Source: JBLHGU01 sp047615875 (lineage in GTDB: Bacteria; Pseudomonadota; Gammaproteobacteria; Arenicellales; CAJQKF01). From it: a DNA stretch of 17,090 bases. Shown here piece by piece: positions 7,042 through 14,008 of this stretch. The DNA lies in assembly GCA_047615875.1 (NCBI GenBank), contig JBLHGU010000106.1, forward strand, positions 1-17,090, read 5' to 3'. A program made the translations under genes and the position numbers. Position 1 is the stretch's first letter, and every line of letters begins with the position of its first letter. The notes below the pieces were generated by a model. It saw only the letters and a list, made by a program, of their open reading frames with translations. It did not search any database and was not told the origin of the DNA.

Positions 7042-7466
7042 CTTGCTACCTTTTCAAGTTGAATTCCGCGTCGACGAATTTCGTCACGCGCAAGTGGTGT
7101 TAAACGTACCTTTTTGTCAGTCATGATGGCGACAGTGCCATCGGGAAAGCCTGCAACGTCTCGTTCGGTTATCATGCTTTTGGAAAAACGCACTCGCGGT
7201 GACGGTGTGTGTGTTGCTACCACTGAATTTGCTTCAAGATGGTTTTGCGGACTTATTTGACGCAGTTTGAAGACGTATCTTCCTGCCAGAATATCGGCCT
7301 TTCGTGTTGCATCGTTGCCGAGTTCCAGTATTTTTTGTACAAAAGCACCAAGTTCGATGTCGCTGCCTATTGTGACGACCTCTTCTTCGGCCCTGACACT
7401 GCTTGATTTGATCCGCGCAAGTTCTTCGCGTAGCACCTCTCTGATCATTGAGCGAACGTCATCCAT
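7038..7466 (-). CDS. 142-aa BMC-associated protein of unknown function, with N-terminal encapsulation-like helix
   Basis: I do not recognise an enzyme family in this 142-aa protein. Residues 1-20 form an amphipathic helix (MDDVRSMIREVLREELARIK) that resembles the C-terminal helix of the aldehyde dehydrogenase in the same operon. It is followed by a short polar linker (SSSVRAEEE) and then a compact domain from about residue 30 to the end. The C-terminal line VRLTPLARDEIRRRGIQLE has the TPxARDxxxxxGI pattern that recurs in several microcompartment-associated proteins such as EutT; I note this as resemblance, not homology. No membrane segment, and no cysteine or evident metal site, is seen. The gene sits between BMC-T1 and BMC-P with one-base (TGATG) and four-base (ATGA) overlaps, so it is made in step with the shell. 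A reading two bases upstream would begin at TTG; the ATG is preferred. Likely a lumen scaffold, cargo adaptor or small enzyme. Confidence 0.8.
   Translation of the reverse strand: MDDVRSMIREVLREELARIKSSSVRAEEEVVTIGSDIELGAFVQKILELGNDATRKADILAGRYVFKLRQISPQNHLEANSVVATHTPSPRVRFSKSMITERDVAGFPDGTVAIMTDKKVRLTPLARDEIRRRGIQLEKVAR
7407..7466 (-). other. Putative N-terminal encapsulation peptide
   Basis: Codes for residues 1-20 of the 142-aa protein. Hydrophobic residues V4, M7/I8, V11/L12, L16 and I19 fall on one face, with Arg and Glu on the other. A Ser-rich linker follows. Aligned with the aldehyde dehydrogenase tail it shares R, R and EEL at matching positions and conserves nearly every hydrophobic position. 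Confidence 0.55.
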
Positions 7467-8077
7467 CAAGAAGCGCCTGCGTTGCGTAAAGCTGCTTCGG
7501 CTGCATCACGCGCGTTTCGAACTTCAGCTTCATCGCCCGCCAGATACAATCTTCCATTCGGGCCAATCATGCGGTAATCAATGACCTTTATATTTGCTTC
7601 TTTCTCGGCCTCGTTACATGCCAGCATGGCATATGAGGCAGATTGGCATTCCAACAAATAGAGGCTTTCGCCACCCAGAATCATAGATCCAAGACGATTT
7701 CTATTGATTAGATAAGCGTGCTGATGGTCTACACGTGTGACAATTTTTGAGGCCAGAATTTTAGCCGGCGCTGCGTCTTCCGGGCGTGCGCCGAGCGCGT
7801 CCAATATGGCGTTCGCTGCCGCGTGTACATCTGCCGTCGATCGTGAATGTATTTCCAGTGTGCCAAATTGACGCTCAACTACCAACAGTCCTGCTTTTAC
7901 CTCAGCGCTCTTTAAAGCCACATCTGTTAACGCCTCAATGTCTAAACCCGGTGAAATTTCAACAATCTGCGCGGCCATTTTTGAGCGTGGCAAGCTTCCG
8001 CGCAGCCAGGTCGCCAAATACGCCAGTGTTTGTGGCTGTAATTGGTCAATAAATATAAAGGATCGTAGTTCGGTCAT
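7466..8077 (-). CDS. BMC-T shell protein (tandem-domain), first copy
   Basis: A 203-aa tandem BMC-domain protein, paralogous to the one at 5661-6290. It begins MTELRSFIFIDQLQPQTLAY and contains VERQFGTLEIHSRS in the first domain and DHQHAYLINRNRLGS in the second. It is predicted to form a pseudohexameric trimer in the shell facet, possibly with a pore suited to larger substrates or cofactors. The frame extends 6 codons further to a TTG, but the ATG at 8077 matches the start of the paralogue and leaves 7 bases after the aldehyde dehydrogenase stop. The stop overlaps the next start as TGATG. Having two distinct BMC-T proteins and one BMC-H suggests mixed facets. Confidence 0.9.
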   Translation of the reverse strand: MTELRSFIFIDQLQPQTLAYLATWLRGSLPRSKMAAQIVEISPGLDIEALTDVALKSAEVKAGLLVVERQFGTLEIHSRSTADVHAAANAILDALGARPEDAAPAKILASKIVTRVDHQHAYLINRNRLGSMILGGESLYLLECQSASYAMLACNEAEKEANIKVIDYRMIGPNGRLYLAGDEAEVRNARDAAEAALRNAGAS

Positions 8078-8084
8078 TTTATTC

Positions 8085-9611
8085 TCAGGCGGCAAGCAGC
8101 GCTTTAAGTTCTTCCTGAATTAGTCGACGCAATTCATCGCGAATTTCTCCCGCTCCTGCACTTGGTTGGGCAGCTGTGATCGAAGAAAGGGGTTGTTGTG
8201 GTTGGATGGTCTTTCTACAGAGCCCTTCATAATTACCGAACACCTCTGAATCAGACTTATTGTAGGCAATTCTGGCCATATTGATGAAGTTCTGCGGGGT
8301 CAGGTTATCTCCAACCGAAGATCCGCCAGCAAAACCGGTTCCTATTGTCATGCTTGGCCCCAGATTGGTGTCGAACCCTGATGCCCCTAGTGAAAGGCCA
8401 ACGTTGACACAAATACGTAGTGCTGGGACCGCATCGGCGAATGCCAGAACGTTGCGTTCGCTTTTCGAATGCACTACCGCAGAATGCCCCTTTCCGGAAT
8501 TACGCATTACTGAGCGTGCTGCAGCCATCGCTTCATCGAGATCCTTAACCCTGCCAAAAGCTAACACCGGACAGAGTTTTTCTCGAATCAATACTTCTTC
8601 AGGTTGAATTAAATCCACCTGAGCAAGCAGAATCTCTGCCCCCTCAGCGCGGAAACCCGCGGCTTGTGCGATCCGACTGGCATCTTTGCCTATCATGTCA
8701 GAATTAAAGGCACCATTTGAATATAAAAGGCTGCGCAGTTTCTGCACTTCCTCCGGTGAACAAATATGTGCTTTTGCTATTTTCAATTGATTCAGTAGTT
8801 CATCTGCGATTTGCTCAAAGGCAAGCACAGTAGATTCATTGGTGCACAGTATTGAATTGTCGAATGCCTTGGATTCAACGATGCGACGAGCGGTTTTCCG
8901 TAAGTCTGCGGTATCGTCAACCAGCACGGGGGCATTTCCCGATCCAACACCTATGGCGGGGTTGCCAGATTGATAGGCCGCCTTAACAACCGCTGGCCCC
9001 CCCGTTGCAACAATTAAGTCAACAACCTCACTTGTCATGAAGATATCGATTAGCGGTAGAGTCGGTTCATCAACCACCAGGATCAAACCAGGAGGTGCTC
9101 CTGCGCTTACTGCTGCAGCAGCCAACGTACATGCCGCATCACTACAAACCGCTTTGCTTCCTGGGTGCGGGCAGAGAATAATGGCATTACGGGTCATCAA
9201 TGCAAGTAACGTCTTGAAGTAAAGCGTCGCGATAGGATTTGTTACTGGTGTTAGTGCCAGGACTACTCCCGCCGGACGTGGTAATTCGACAATTTTAAGG
9301 TCTCGATCAATTCTTGGGCTGACATAGTCGATACTGCCATAGCGCTCAAAAATGCCTTTTGAGCAAGCCTCGTTTTTCTTCACCTTGTGCTCAACCCGGC
9401 CATAGCCCGATTCCTTCACAGCCCATTCGGCATACTCACGGGAGCGTAAAAAGGCCGCGTTAGCTACAGCCTCGGATATGTTATGTACGGCTGCAGCATC
9501 CATCTTTGCGTAACGCGATGCAGCCCACTTTGCAGTGTTCAACATTTGCCCCGCACGGGTAATGGTTGCATCAGGTGTCAACATTCTTGGCATGGTGTTA
9601 AAATCAGTCAT
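8085..9611 (-). CDS. CoA-acylating aldehyde dehydrogenase, microcompartment cargo
   Basis: A 508-aa aldehyde dehydrogenase of the CoA-acylating group (EutE/PduP/AdhE N-domain). It would oxidise an aldehyde to acyl-CoA with NAD. The catalytic cysteine is C256 in FDNSILCTNES, and GGPAVV (204-209), GVGSGNAPV (221-229) and the C-terminal GTGFAGGSSVGDNL line are typical of the group. It lacks the N-terminal extension of PduP. Instead, residues about 470-487 form a Pro/Gln/Ala/Ser-rich linker leading to a terminal amphipathic helix (488-508), the hallmark of an encapsulation peptide. By RMM analogy the substrate is propionaldehyde; acetaldehyde would follow if ethanolamine is the input, and sulfoacetaldehyde dehydrogenases belong to the same family. 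The frame runs up to 9707, but the ATG at 9611 has AGGGGG 8 bases upstream and lies 11 bases after the aminotransferase stop. Confidence 0.92.
   Translation of the reverse strand: MTDFNTMPRMLTPDATITRAGQMLNTAKWAASRYAKMDAAAVHNISEAVANAAFLRSREYAEWAVKESGYGRVEHKVKKNEACSKGIFERYGSIDYVSPRIDRDLKIVELPRPAGVVLALTPVTNPIATLYFKTLLALMTRNAIILCPHPGSKAVCSDAACTLAAAAVSAGAPPGLILVVDEPTLPLIDIFMTSEVVDLIVATGGPAVVKAAYQSGNPAIGVGSGNAPVLVDDTADLRKTARRIVESKAFDNSILCTNESTVLAFEQIADELLNQLKIAKAHICSPEEVQKLRSLLYSNGAFNSDMIGKDASRIAQAAGFRAEGAEILLAQVDLIQPEEVLIREKLCPVLAFGRVKDLDEAMAAARSVMRNSGKGHSAVVHSKSERNVLAFADAVPALRICVNVGLSLGASGFDTNLGPSMTIGTGFAGGSSVGDNLTPQNFINMARIAYNKSDSEVFGNYEGLCRKTIQPQQPLSSITAAQPSAGAGEIRDELRRLIQEELKALLAA
8088..8150 (-). 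other. Putative C-terminal encapsulation peptide of the aldehyde dehydrogenase
   Basis: Codes for the last 21 residues, including IRDELRRLIQEELKALL, a helix with hydrophobic residues at about i, i+4, i+7/8, i+11 and i+14 and charged residues elsewhere. It follows a linker of low complexity after the end of the catalytic fold. Such peptides target enzymes to the inner face of microcompartment shells. Confidence 0.65.
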
Positions 9612-9622
9612 TAATATTCCCC

Positions 9623-10906
9623 CTATACTGCGCGAAGTGACTTGGAGCGTAGACGTTTCCTCAATAGAGGCATCGTTGCAACGAAGCGATCCAGAATTTC
9701 CTGGCAAAGCGCAGCGTCCAAAAGCACACCTGGTTTGAACTGCAAGACCTGCGGATCAAGTGATGAAAAAATCGCCCAGATTCCGTTCTCATACAGTGCG
9801 CGAGAAGCATGTATAGCCCCTTCAGCATGATCGAACTCAAGGCCAAGAATGAGTCCTTTCTGACGAATCCCGCTAAACACATCGCTATTTAGGCGTTGTA
9901 TCTCTTGAAGACCTTCGGCAAAAAACTCTGTTACCGCGTGAACGTTAGCGATCACTTCGGGGCGTTGTAGAATTTCGAGAACCTTGTGAGCCACAATACA
10001 TCCAAGCTCGGAGCCACCAGTAGTGGTGATGTGTGCTGCACCATCCTCATGCTGCCACGCAGCGCATTCAGCATTCATAACCGCCGCACTGATTGGATAG
10101 ATACCGCCGCTTAATCCTTTTGCGGTTACAAATATATCGGGCTGTACGCCGTAAGCTTGCCAGCCCCACATATGTCCTGTGCGCATCAAACCAGTCTGTA
10201 CTTCGTCTGCAATGTACTTTACGCCGTACTTCTTACATAACTCAGCACACCGCGGCAGATATCCTGGGGCAGGCATCGGGAAACCGTAAGTTGCGGGAAT
10301 GGTCTCAATAATGAAGGCTGCCACATCACCTTGCTTCAAGACAGCCTCCAAGGCATCCAGATCGTTAAACGGTACCTGTGTAAACTCATCTGGTCGGTCG
10401 GCCAGAAAGATCTTGCTAAACCGATCATCTCCAGTGGCAACAGATAAGCCAGAGTGACCGTGATAGCCCTTGATGATAGAGACAATTTTTCGTTTCTTGG
10501 TGGCGTAGCGGGCGCTCTTAATCGCGATTTCAACTGCTTCAGCACCGCCGGCGCCAAAAACTGCAAAATCCATGCCAGGCGACACGGAAATAAGCGCTTC
10601 GGCCAGTGCTGCTCGCGCTACTGAAGGGAACCAATGATTGCCAATGTCAAAGTGATCGAGGGCCAACTTTAGTGTTTCCACCAATTCCGGGTGTTTATGC
10701 CCAAAATTGTAGGTGCCGCCGTTGATATGCAGGTCAATTAAGCGTCGCCCATCGACATCGAACAAACAATAACCCTCGCGTTTGTCGATAACCAGATCGA
10801 TACCTGCGTCGAGCCAGAATTTGGTCTTTCCAGGATTCCAGAATTGTTTGGACTTCTCGTATAACGCTTCTTTGGACGCATAGGAGAATGCACTGTAGTC
10901 GAGCAT
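9623..10906 (-). CDS. Class III PLP aminotransferase-fold phospholyase
   Basis: A 427-aa fold-type I PLP enzyme of the class III aminotransferase family. The Schiff-base lysine is K263 (TAKGLSGG), the PLP-nitrogen aspartate D234 (DEVQTG), the phosphate-binding loop GAGGAEAVE (118-126) and the ring-stacking segment YHG (148-150). In the RMM model a member of this family eliminates ammonia and phosphate from 1-amino-2-propanol O-phosphate to give propionaldehyde. Animal ethanolamine-phosphate and phosphohydroxylysine phospholyases are relatives. Near the C-terminus the line LQFKPGVLL (K391-P392) replaces the arginine commonly used by true transaminases for the carboxylate, and I recall a similar Lys-Pro in the phospholyases. 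The co-encoded kinase strongly favours lyase over transaminase. As first gene of the operon it has GAGAG 8 bases before the ATG. A lyase acting on hydroxy-aminoethylphosphonate is a less likely alternative. Confidence 0.87.
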   Translation of the reverse strand: MLDYSAFSYASKEALYEKSKQFWNPGKTKFWLDAGIDLVIDKREGYCLFDVDGRRLIDLHINGGTYNFGHKHPELVETLKLALDHFDIGNHWFPSVARAALAEALISVSPGMDFAVFGAGGAEAVEIAIKSARYATKKRKIVSIIKGYHGHSGLSVATGDDRFSKIFLADRPDEFTQVPFNDLDALEAVLKQGDVAAFIIETIPATYGFPMPAPGYLPRCAELCKKYGVKYIADEVQTGLMRTGHMWGWQAYGVQPDIFVTAKGLSGGIYPISAAVMNAECAAWQHEDGAAHITTTGGSELGCIVAHKVLEILQRPEVIANVHAVTEFFAEGLQEIQRLNSDVFSGIRQKGLILGLEFDHAEGAIHASRALYENGIWAIFSSLDPQVLQFKPGVLLDAALCQEILDRFVATMPLLRKRLRSKSLRAV

Positions 10907-10995
10907 CTTATTCTCTCAGTATTGACTGACTTCCAACATATATAGTTTTTATGTTAAAAGCAAATCTATTTTTTAATTATCCATAATCTGATTAT

Positions 10996-11013
10996 TTAAC
11001 AACATGTTATTAA
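10996..11013. promoter_or_regulatory. Near-perfect palindrome in the BMC/deoR divergent region, candidate operator
   Basis: TTAACAACATGTTATTAA is complementary to itself at 16 of 18 positions. Its core hexamer ATGTTA/TAACAT also occurs at 10951-10956 and 11028-11033. A weak minus-strand promoter overlaps it: TTGTTA (11002-10997) and GATAAT (10981-10976), spacer 15. A consensus -10 box TATAAT lies on the plus strand at 11048-11053. The DeoR protein encoded next door is the natural candidate to bind here. The surrounding 10920-11060 is very AT-rich. Confidence 0.45.
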
Positions 11014-11171
11014 TATATGATTTAACCTAACATTTGTTTTCTATTTATATAATTTATATTTATGTGGTATGTTGGTCACATTTTTATTGCAAAACAATTC
11101 AAGATAAACAGCTGGCATTTGGTTAGTATCAGCACGTTAACTCCGAGAACTGCGGCCCGTGGCCTCCCTGG

Positions 11172-11966
11172 ATGCATCTACACAACACTCTACCCATGAA
11201 GAAAAACGAAAGACATTCGCGCATTGTTGAAGATCTGGAACGGGAGCCATCGCTACGGGTGATGGAATTGGCTGCCCGGTACTCTGTATCCTCGGAGACG
11301 ATACGTCGTGATTTAGCTGAGCTGGAGAAACGCGACGCTATAAGTAGAACTTACGGCGGCGCTCTTAGATTGATTTCACATGAACCAGGCTTGAGTGAAA
11401 GGCGCCATTTAATGGTGCCCGAACGGGAATTGATTGCGCAGACAACGCTTTCTACTATCGAGAAGGATGATGTATTGATGATAGGTGGCGGCATAACGAC
11501 TTTATGCTTTGCCAAGGCACTGGCTCACTTTTCTGAGTCGGTTACGGTTATCACGCCTTCATTTGGGGTGGCGCTTGCATTAGGCAAGTGCATCAACATA
11601 AAAGTGCAGGTGTTGCCCGGGCAATACAATGGCAAAGAAGGCCTGGTTCAGGGGCCCGACACCACTCGAGCGTTAGCAAGCTTCCGCGCAACCAAAGCGA
11701 TTCTTGGCGCATCAGGCGTTACGGAGGAAGGTCCGGCGGATGCTGCAATTCCTTCCGGTTTGATCTATCAAACTATGGCTGAGCGATCAATGGAAACTTT
11801 TATCGTTGCGGACAGTGGTAAGTTTGATAAAGCCGCGTTATCGTCCTATAGCACCTGGGCTCCCAGTGTAAAACTGGTTACCGATCGAAAGCCACAACAA
11901 ACACTGTACAACGCAATAAAGTCTGCCGGGACAAAAATTCTTCTGCCTGCAAAAACAATAGAATAA
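11172..11966 (+). CDS. DeoR-family transcriptional regulator
   Basis: A 264-aa DeoR-type repressor. The N-terminal winged helix-turn-helix spans about residues 14-66 (RHSRIVEDLE, then YSVSSETIRRDLAELEKRDAISRTYGGA, the classic DeoR signature). The C-terminal sensor domain has GGGITTLCFAKAL (105-117), ADSGKF (213-218) and a late VTD (236-238), as in members that bind a phosphorylated effector. It is transcribed away from the microcompartment operon across a 265-base gap that contains a strong palindrome, so it most likely controls that operon and itself. A phosphorylated pathway intermediate would be a logical effector, though this is inference. A second ATG at codon 9 (11196) is also plausible, since neither start has a good ribosome binding site. 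Confidence 0.92.
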   Translation: MHLHNTLPMKKNERHSRIVEDLEREPSLRVMELAARYSVSSETIRRDLAELEKRDAISRTYGGALRLISHEPGLSERRHLMVPERELIAQTTLSTIEKDDVLMIGGGITTLCFAKALAHFSESVTVITPSFGVALALGKCINIKVQVLPGQYNGKEGLVQGPDTTRALASFRATKAILGASGVTEEGPADAAIPSGLIYQTMAERSMETFIVADSGKFDKAALSSYSTWAPSVKLVTDRKPQQTLYNAIKSAGTKILLPAKTIE

Positions 11967-12158
11967 ACCCCGCGTCAATCAGAGTTGATTCCGATGCCTG
12001 ATTTCTTAGATTGCCTGGATAATGCTAGGATAGTTAGTCTATTTTAGTTAATTGATGCATGCTCGAAAAAATCACATCGACAAGTTTGGTGTATTCAATT
12101 CGAGCCAGGTCAAAATCTCTAATCCTGTTTAGGGTTTTAAATTAGTATCCATAAATTT

Positions 12159-12168
12159 TTGAATTCAA
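12159..12168. promoter_or_regulatory. Small palindrome before the SDR gene
   Basis: TTGAATTCAA is a perfect 10-base palindrome 17 bases before the SDR start. The 219-base gap from deoR (11967-12185) also holds a small dyad, AATCA-GAGT-TGATT, just after the deoR stop. No convincing promoter was found. The TAACAT motif of the deoR/BMC region is not present here, so the SDR may be regulated differently or read through from deoR. Confidence 0.2.
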
Positions 12169-12185
12169 TCATGTGAGGTATACGT

Positions 12186-12965
12186 ATGAACATGTCTTTT
12201 GAGGGGAAAAGTGTCATTGTCACCGGTGGTTCCAAGGGCATCGGCCGCGGCATCGCTAACGTGTTTGCGCGACAAGGTGCAGTTGTGACTATAGCCTCTC
12301 GAGGTCGCGATGCTGGTAATACCGCATGTGATGAGATCAGGTCAGAGGGTGGCATAGCTCACTTTGTCGAATGTGATGTGAGTAATTGGCAAAGTGTTAA
12401 GTCAATGGTGAATTCAGTCGCAAACCAACACGGTGAGATTGATGTAATGTGCGCTAACGCTGGCGCCTTCCCGCAAACCAAGATGGTCGACATGGAGCCA
12501 GATGAATGGGATCAAGTAATGGGGGTGAATCTGCGCTCTTCTTTTCTATGCGTAAAAGCCTGCATTCCTCACTTCGAAAAGGCCAATAAAGGTAGAGTTG
12601 TAATTACTTCTTCTATTACCGGACCGGTTACAGGTTATCCTGGATGGACCCACTACGGAGCATCGAAATCCGGTCAACTAGGTTTCATTAAGACTGCTGC
12701 AATGGAACTATCTAAATACAATACAACCATAAATGCTGTAATGCCCGGCAATATATATACTGAAGGACTGCAGGATCTGGGTGAAGATTATCTGGCTACC
12801 ATGGCGGCTTCTATCCCTTTAAAGAGACTTGGCTCTATCGAAGACATCGGTAATGCAGCATTGTTTTTTGCCTCAGATGGCGCGGGTTATATAACCGGTC
12901 AATCTATTATCGTGGATGGCGGTCAAATTTTACCCGAGTCACTAGAGGCCCTCGAAGAAATATAA
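12186..12965 (+). CDS. Short-chain dehydrogenase, probable amino-alcohol (1-amino-2-propanol) dehydrogenase
   Basis: A 259-aa classical SDR. The nucleotide-binding motif TGGSKGIG is at 13-20, the NAG motif at 91-93, and the catalytic set is N115, S143, Y157 and K161 (YGASK). The end reads ITGQSIIVDGGQILPESLEAL. RMM microcompartment loci carry an SDR characterised in Mycolicibacterium as an (S)-1-amino-2-propanol dehydrogenase interconverting aminoacetone and the amino alcohol. The present gene sits next to the same set of partners, which is the main reason for the call. The ATG at 12186 has GAGG 8 bases upstream. It is on the strand opposite the operon, after deoR. Without that context it would be annotated only as a FabG-like oxidoreductase. 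The last residues (ESLEALEEI) might form a short helix, but I do not claim an encapsulation peptide. Confidence 0.8.
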   Translation: MNMSFEGKSVIVTGGSKGIGRGIANVFARQGAVVTIASRGRDAGNTACDEIRSEGGIAHFVECDVSNWQSVKSMVNSVANQHGEIDVMCANAGAFPQTKMVDMEPDEWDQVMGVNLRSSFLCVKACIPHFEKANKGRVVITSSITGPVTGYPGWTHYGASKSGQLGFIKTAAMELSKYNTTINAVMPGNIYTEGLQDLGEDYLATMAASIPLKRLGSIEDIGNAALFFASDGAGYITGQSIIVDGGQILPESLEALEEI

Positions 12966-12975
12966 TGCTCAGAAA

Positions 12976-13044
12976 CCCATTTTGTAGGTCGATCAACTGT
13001 TGTTAGTTAATTAGTTCATCTGACATTACGCTGGCCTACATGGG
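12976..13044. terminator. Imperfect inverted repeat in the convergent gap
   Basis: CCCAT...GTAGG (12976-12988) is complementary to CCTACATGGG (13035-13044) with a three-base bulge, separated by 46 bases. It lies between the converging SDR and hydrolase genes, where a bidirectional terminator is expected. The long loop and lack of a U-run make this weak. Confidence 0.2.
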
Positions 13045-13057
13045 AACGACATAAAAT

Positions 13058-13714
13058 CTATTTGCATCCGAGCTCGGACAACAATTCTGTCGTTGTGCGT
13101 TGTCTGCAATAACCCGAGATCGCCGATAGAGAATTTTCGTGACGCTCCCTTGAGTAGGTTGCACAGGCATCTGTTACAAGTGTTACCAGATAGCCTAAAT
13201 CACAAGCATCACGAACTGCCGATTCGACACATTGATCGGTTAACAAGCCAGCTATGACCAATTGTTTAATATTGAGATTGCGCAGAATGTAGTCAATTCG
13301 AGTGGAAATAAACACACTCGAAGAGCTTTTCGGCAACCAGATTTCGTTCTCTTCTGGTGCAAGCTCATCAATTACCTGTCCGTCCCAAGAGCCTTTTGGT
13401 ATGTTAAAGCCGGTTATCTTATAGTCCAAACTGCGATCTCTTCCATCCAGGGTGTGAGACTCTATTGTGGTGTAAATAACCTCCATCTCCGCTTCACGAA
13501 ATCCATTTTGCAGCGTCTGTAAATTTGCAATAACCTGATTGTCCAGCTGCCGAAAATAATATCCAAAGTCTTTTTCCATCTCAATTGGAGTTAAGGATTT
13601 AAATCCGGAGCCTTCCCTATGAGCACAATAATTCTGAACATCAACAAAAAGTAGGGCGGAATCCTCAACCACCAGATCTTGTTCTCGATTCAGAATTTTG
13701 GATTGATTTTTCAT
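13058..13714 (-). CDS. Cysteine hydrolase of the isochorismatase-like fold
   Basis: A 218-aa member of PF00857. The catalytic triad is visible: D25 (LLFVDVQN), K129 (LPKSSSSVF) and C162 (GLLTDQCVESAVRDA), with the cis-peptide region just before the cysteine. The family includes amidohydrolases for ureidoacrylate, biuret, nicotinamide and N-carbamoylsarcosine, as well as true isochorismatases; the sequence alone does not decide which. The presence of the cysteine favours an amide hydrolase over an isochorismatase. It converges on the SDR gene and is divergent from the membrane hydroxylase across 294 bases. A role in the microcompartment pathway is not indicated. The ATG is not preceded by a strong ribosome binding site. 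Confidence 0.85.
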   Translation of the reverse strand: MKNQSKILNREQDLVVEDSALLFVDVQNYCAHREGSGFKSLTPIEMEKDFGYYFRQLDNQVIANLQTLQNGFREAEMEVIYTTIESHTLDGRDRSLDYKITGFNIPKGSWDGQVIDELAPEENEIWLPKSSSSVFISTRIDYILRNLNIKQLVIAGLLTDQCVESAVRDACDLGYLVTLVTDACATYSRERHENSLSAISGYCRQRTTTELLSELGCK

Positions 13715-14008
13715 AGAGATGCCTGTGGAGCTTAGGAATAGATTATTTTTGGATAAAGGAAGCTATCTTGTCAAGGCCCGATGAGCAAGACCGCCATCCA
13801 ACACTGCTCGACAGTAGCGTACCACTGTACACATGTGAACTAGTTTTTTTATCCTGTAGTCAAAGTTTTGGAGGTCTGTCTCTTGTATTGTTTCTCATAA
13901 GCTGTCATAGCGAGACTTTGTTGACAACTTGCTCCCCACTAAACAACTTTTTGCGCCGACGCAGAAAACCTCTGGAACAGTGTGTTTCATAGGCAAGAGG
14001 ATTTAAAG
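13715..14008. other. Divergent intergenic region without a recognised gene
   Basis: A 294-base gap between the divergent hydrolase and hydroxylase genes. It contains a near palindrome, GTACACATGTGAAC (12 of 14 positions), and a TTGACA at about 13919 without a good -10 partner at 17 bases. A 74-codon open frame here shows no codon bias or ribosome binding site. No RNA gene is seen. Confidence 0.3.

Noticed and set aside
9612..9707. Longer N-terminus for the aldehyde dehydrogenase
   Set aside because: It would overlap the end of the aminotransferase gene by 85 bases, and the ATG at 9611 has a strong ribosome binding site and a family-like start.
11063..11080. CRP-like site TGTGG...TCACA upstream of deoR
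   Set aside because: The half-sites are 8 bases apart rather than 6, and one half-site is imperfect.
13058..13714. Reading the cysteine hydrolase as part of the microcompartment pathway
   Set aside because: It is on the other side of the SDR, convergent, lacks a targeting helix, and no amide intermediate is needed in the proposed pathway.
13768..13992. 74-codon plus-strand frame before the membrane hydroxylase
   Set aside because: No ribosome binding site, no recognisable protein pattern, and it overlaps the hydroxylase promoter region.
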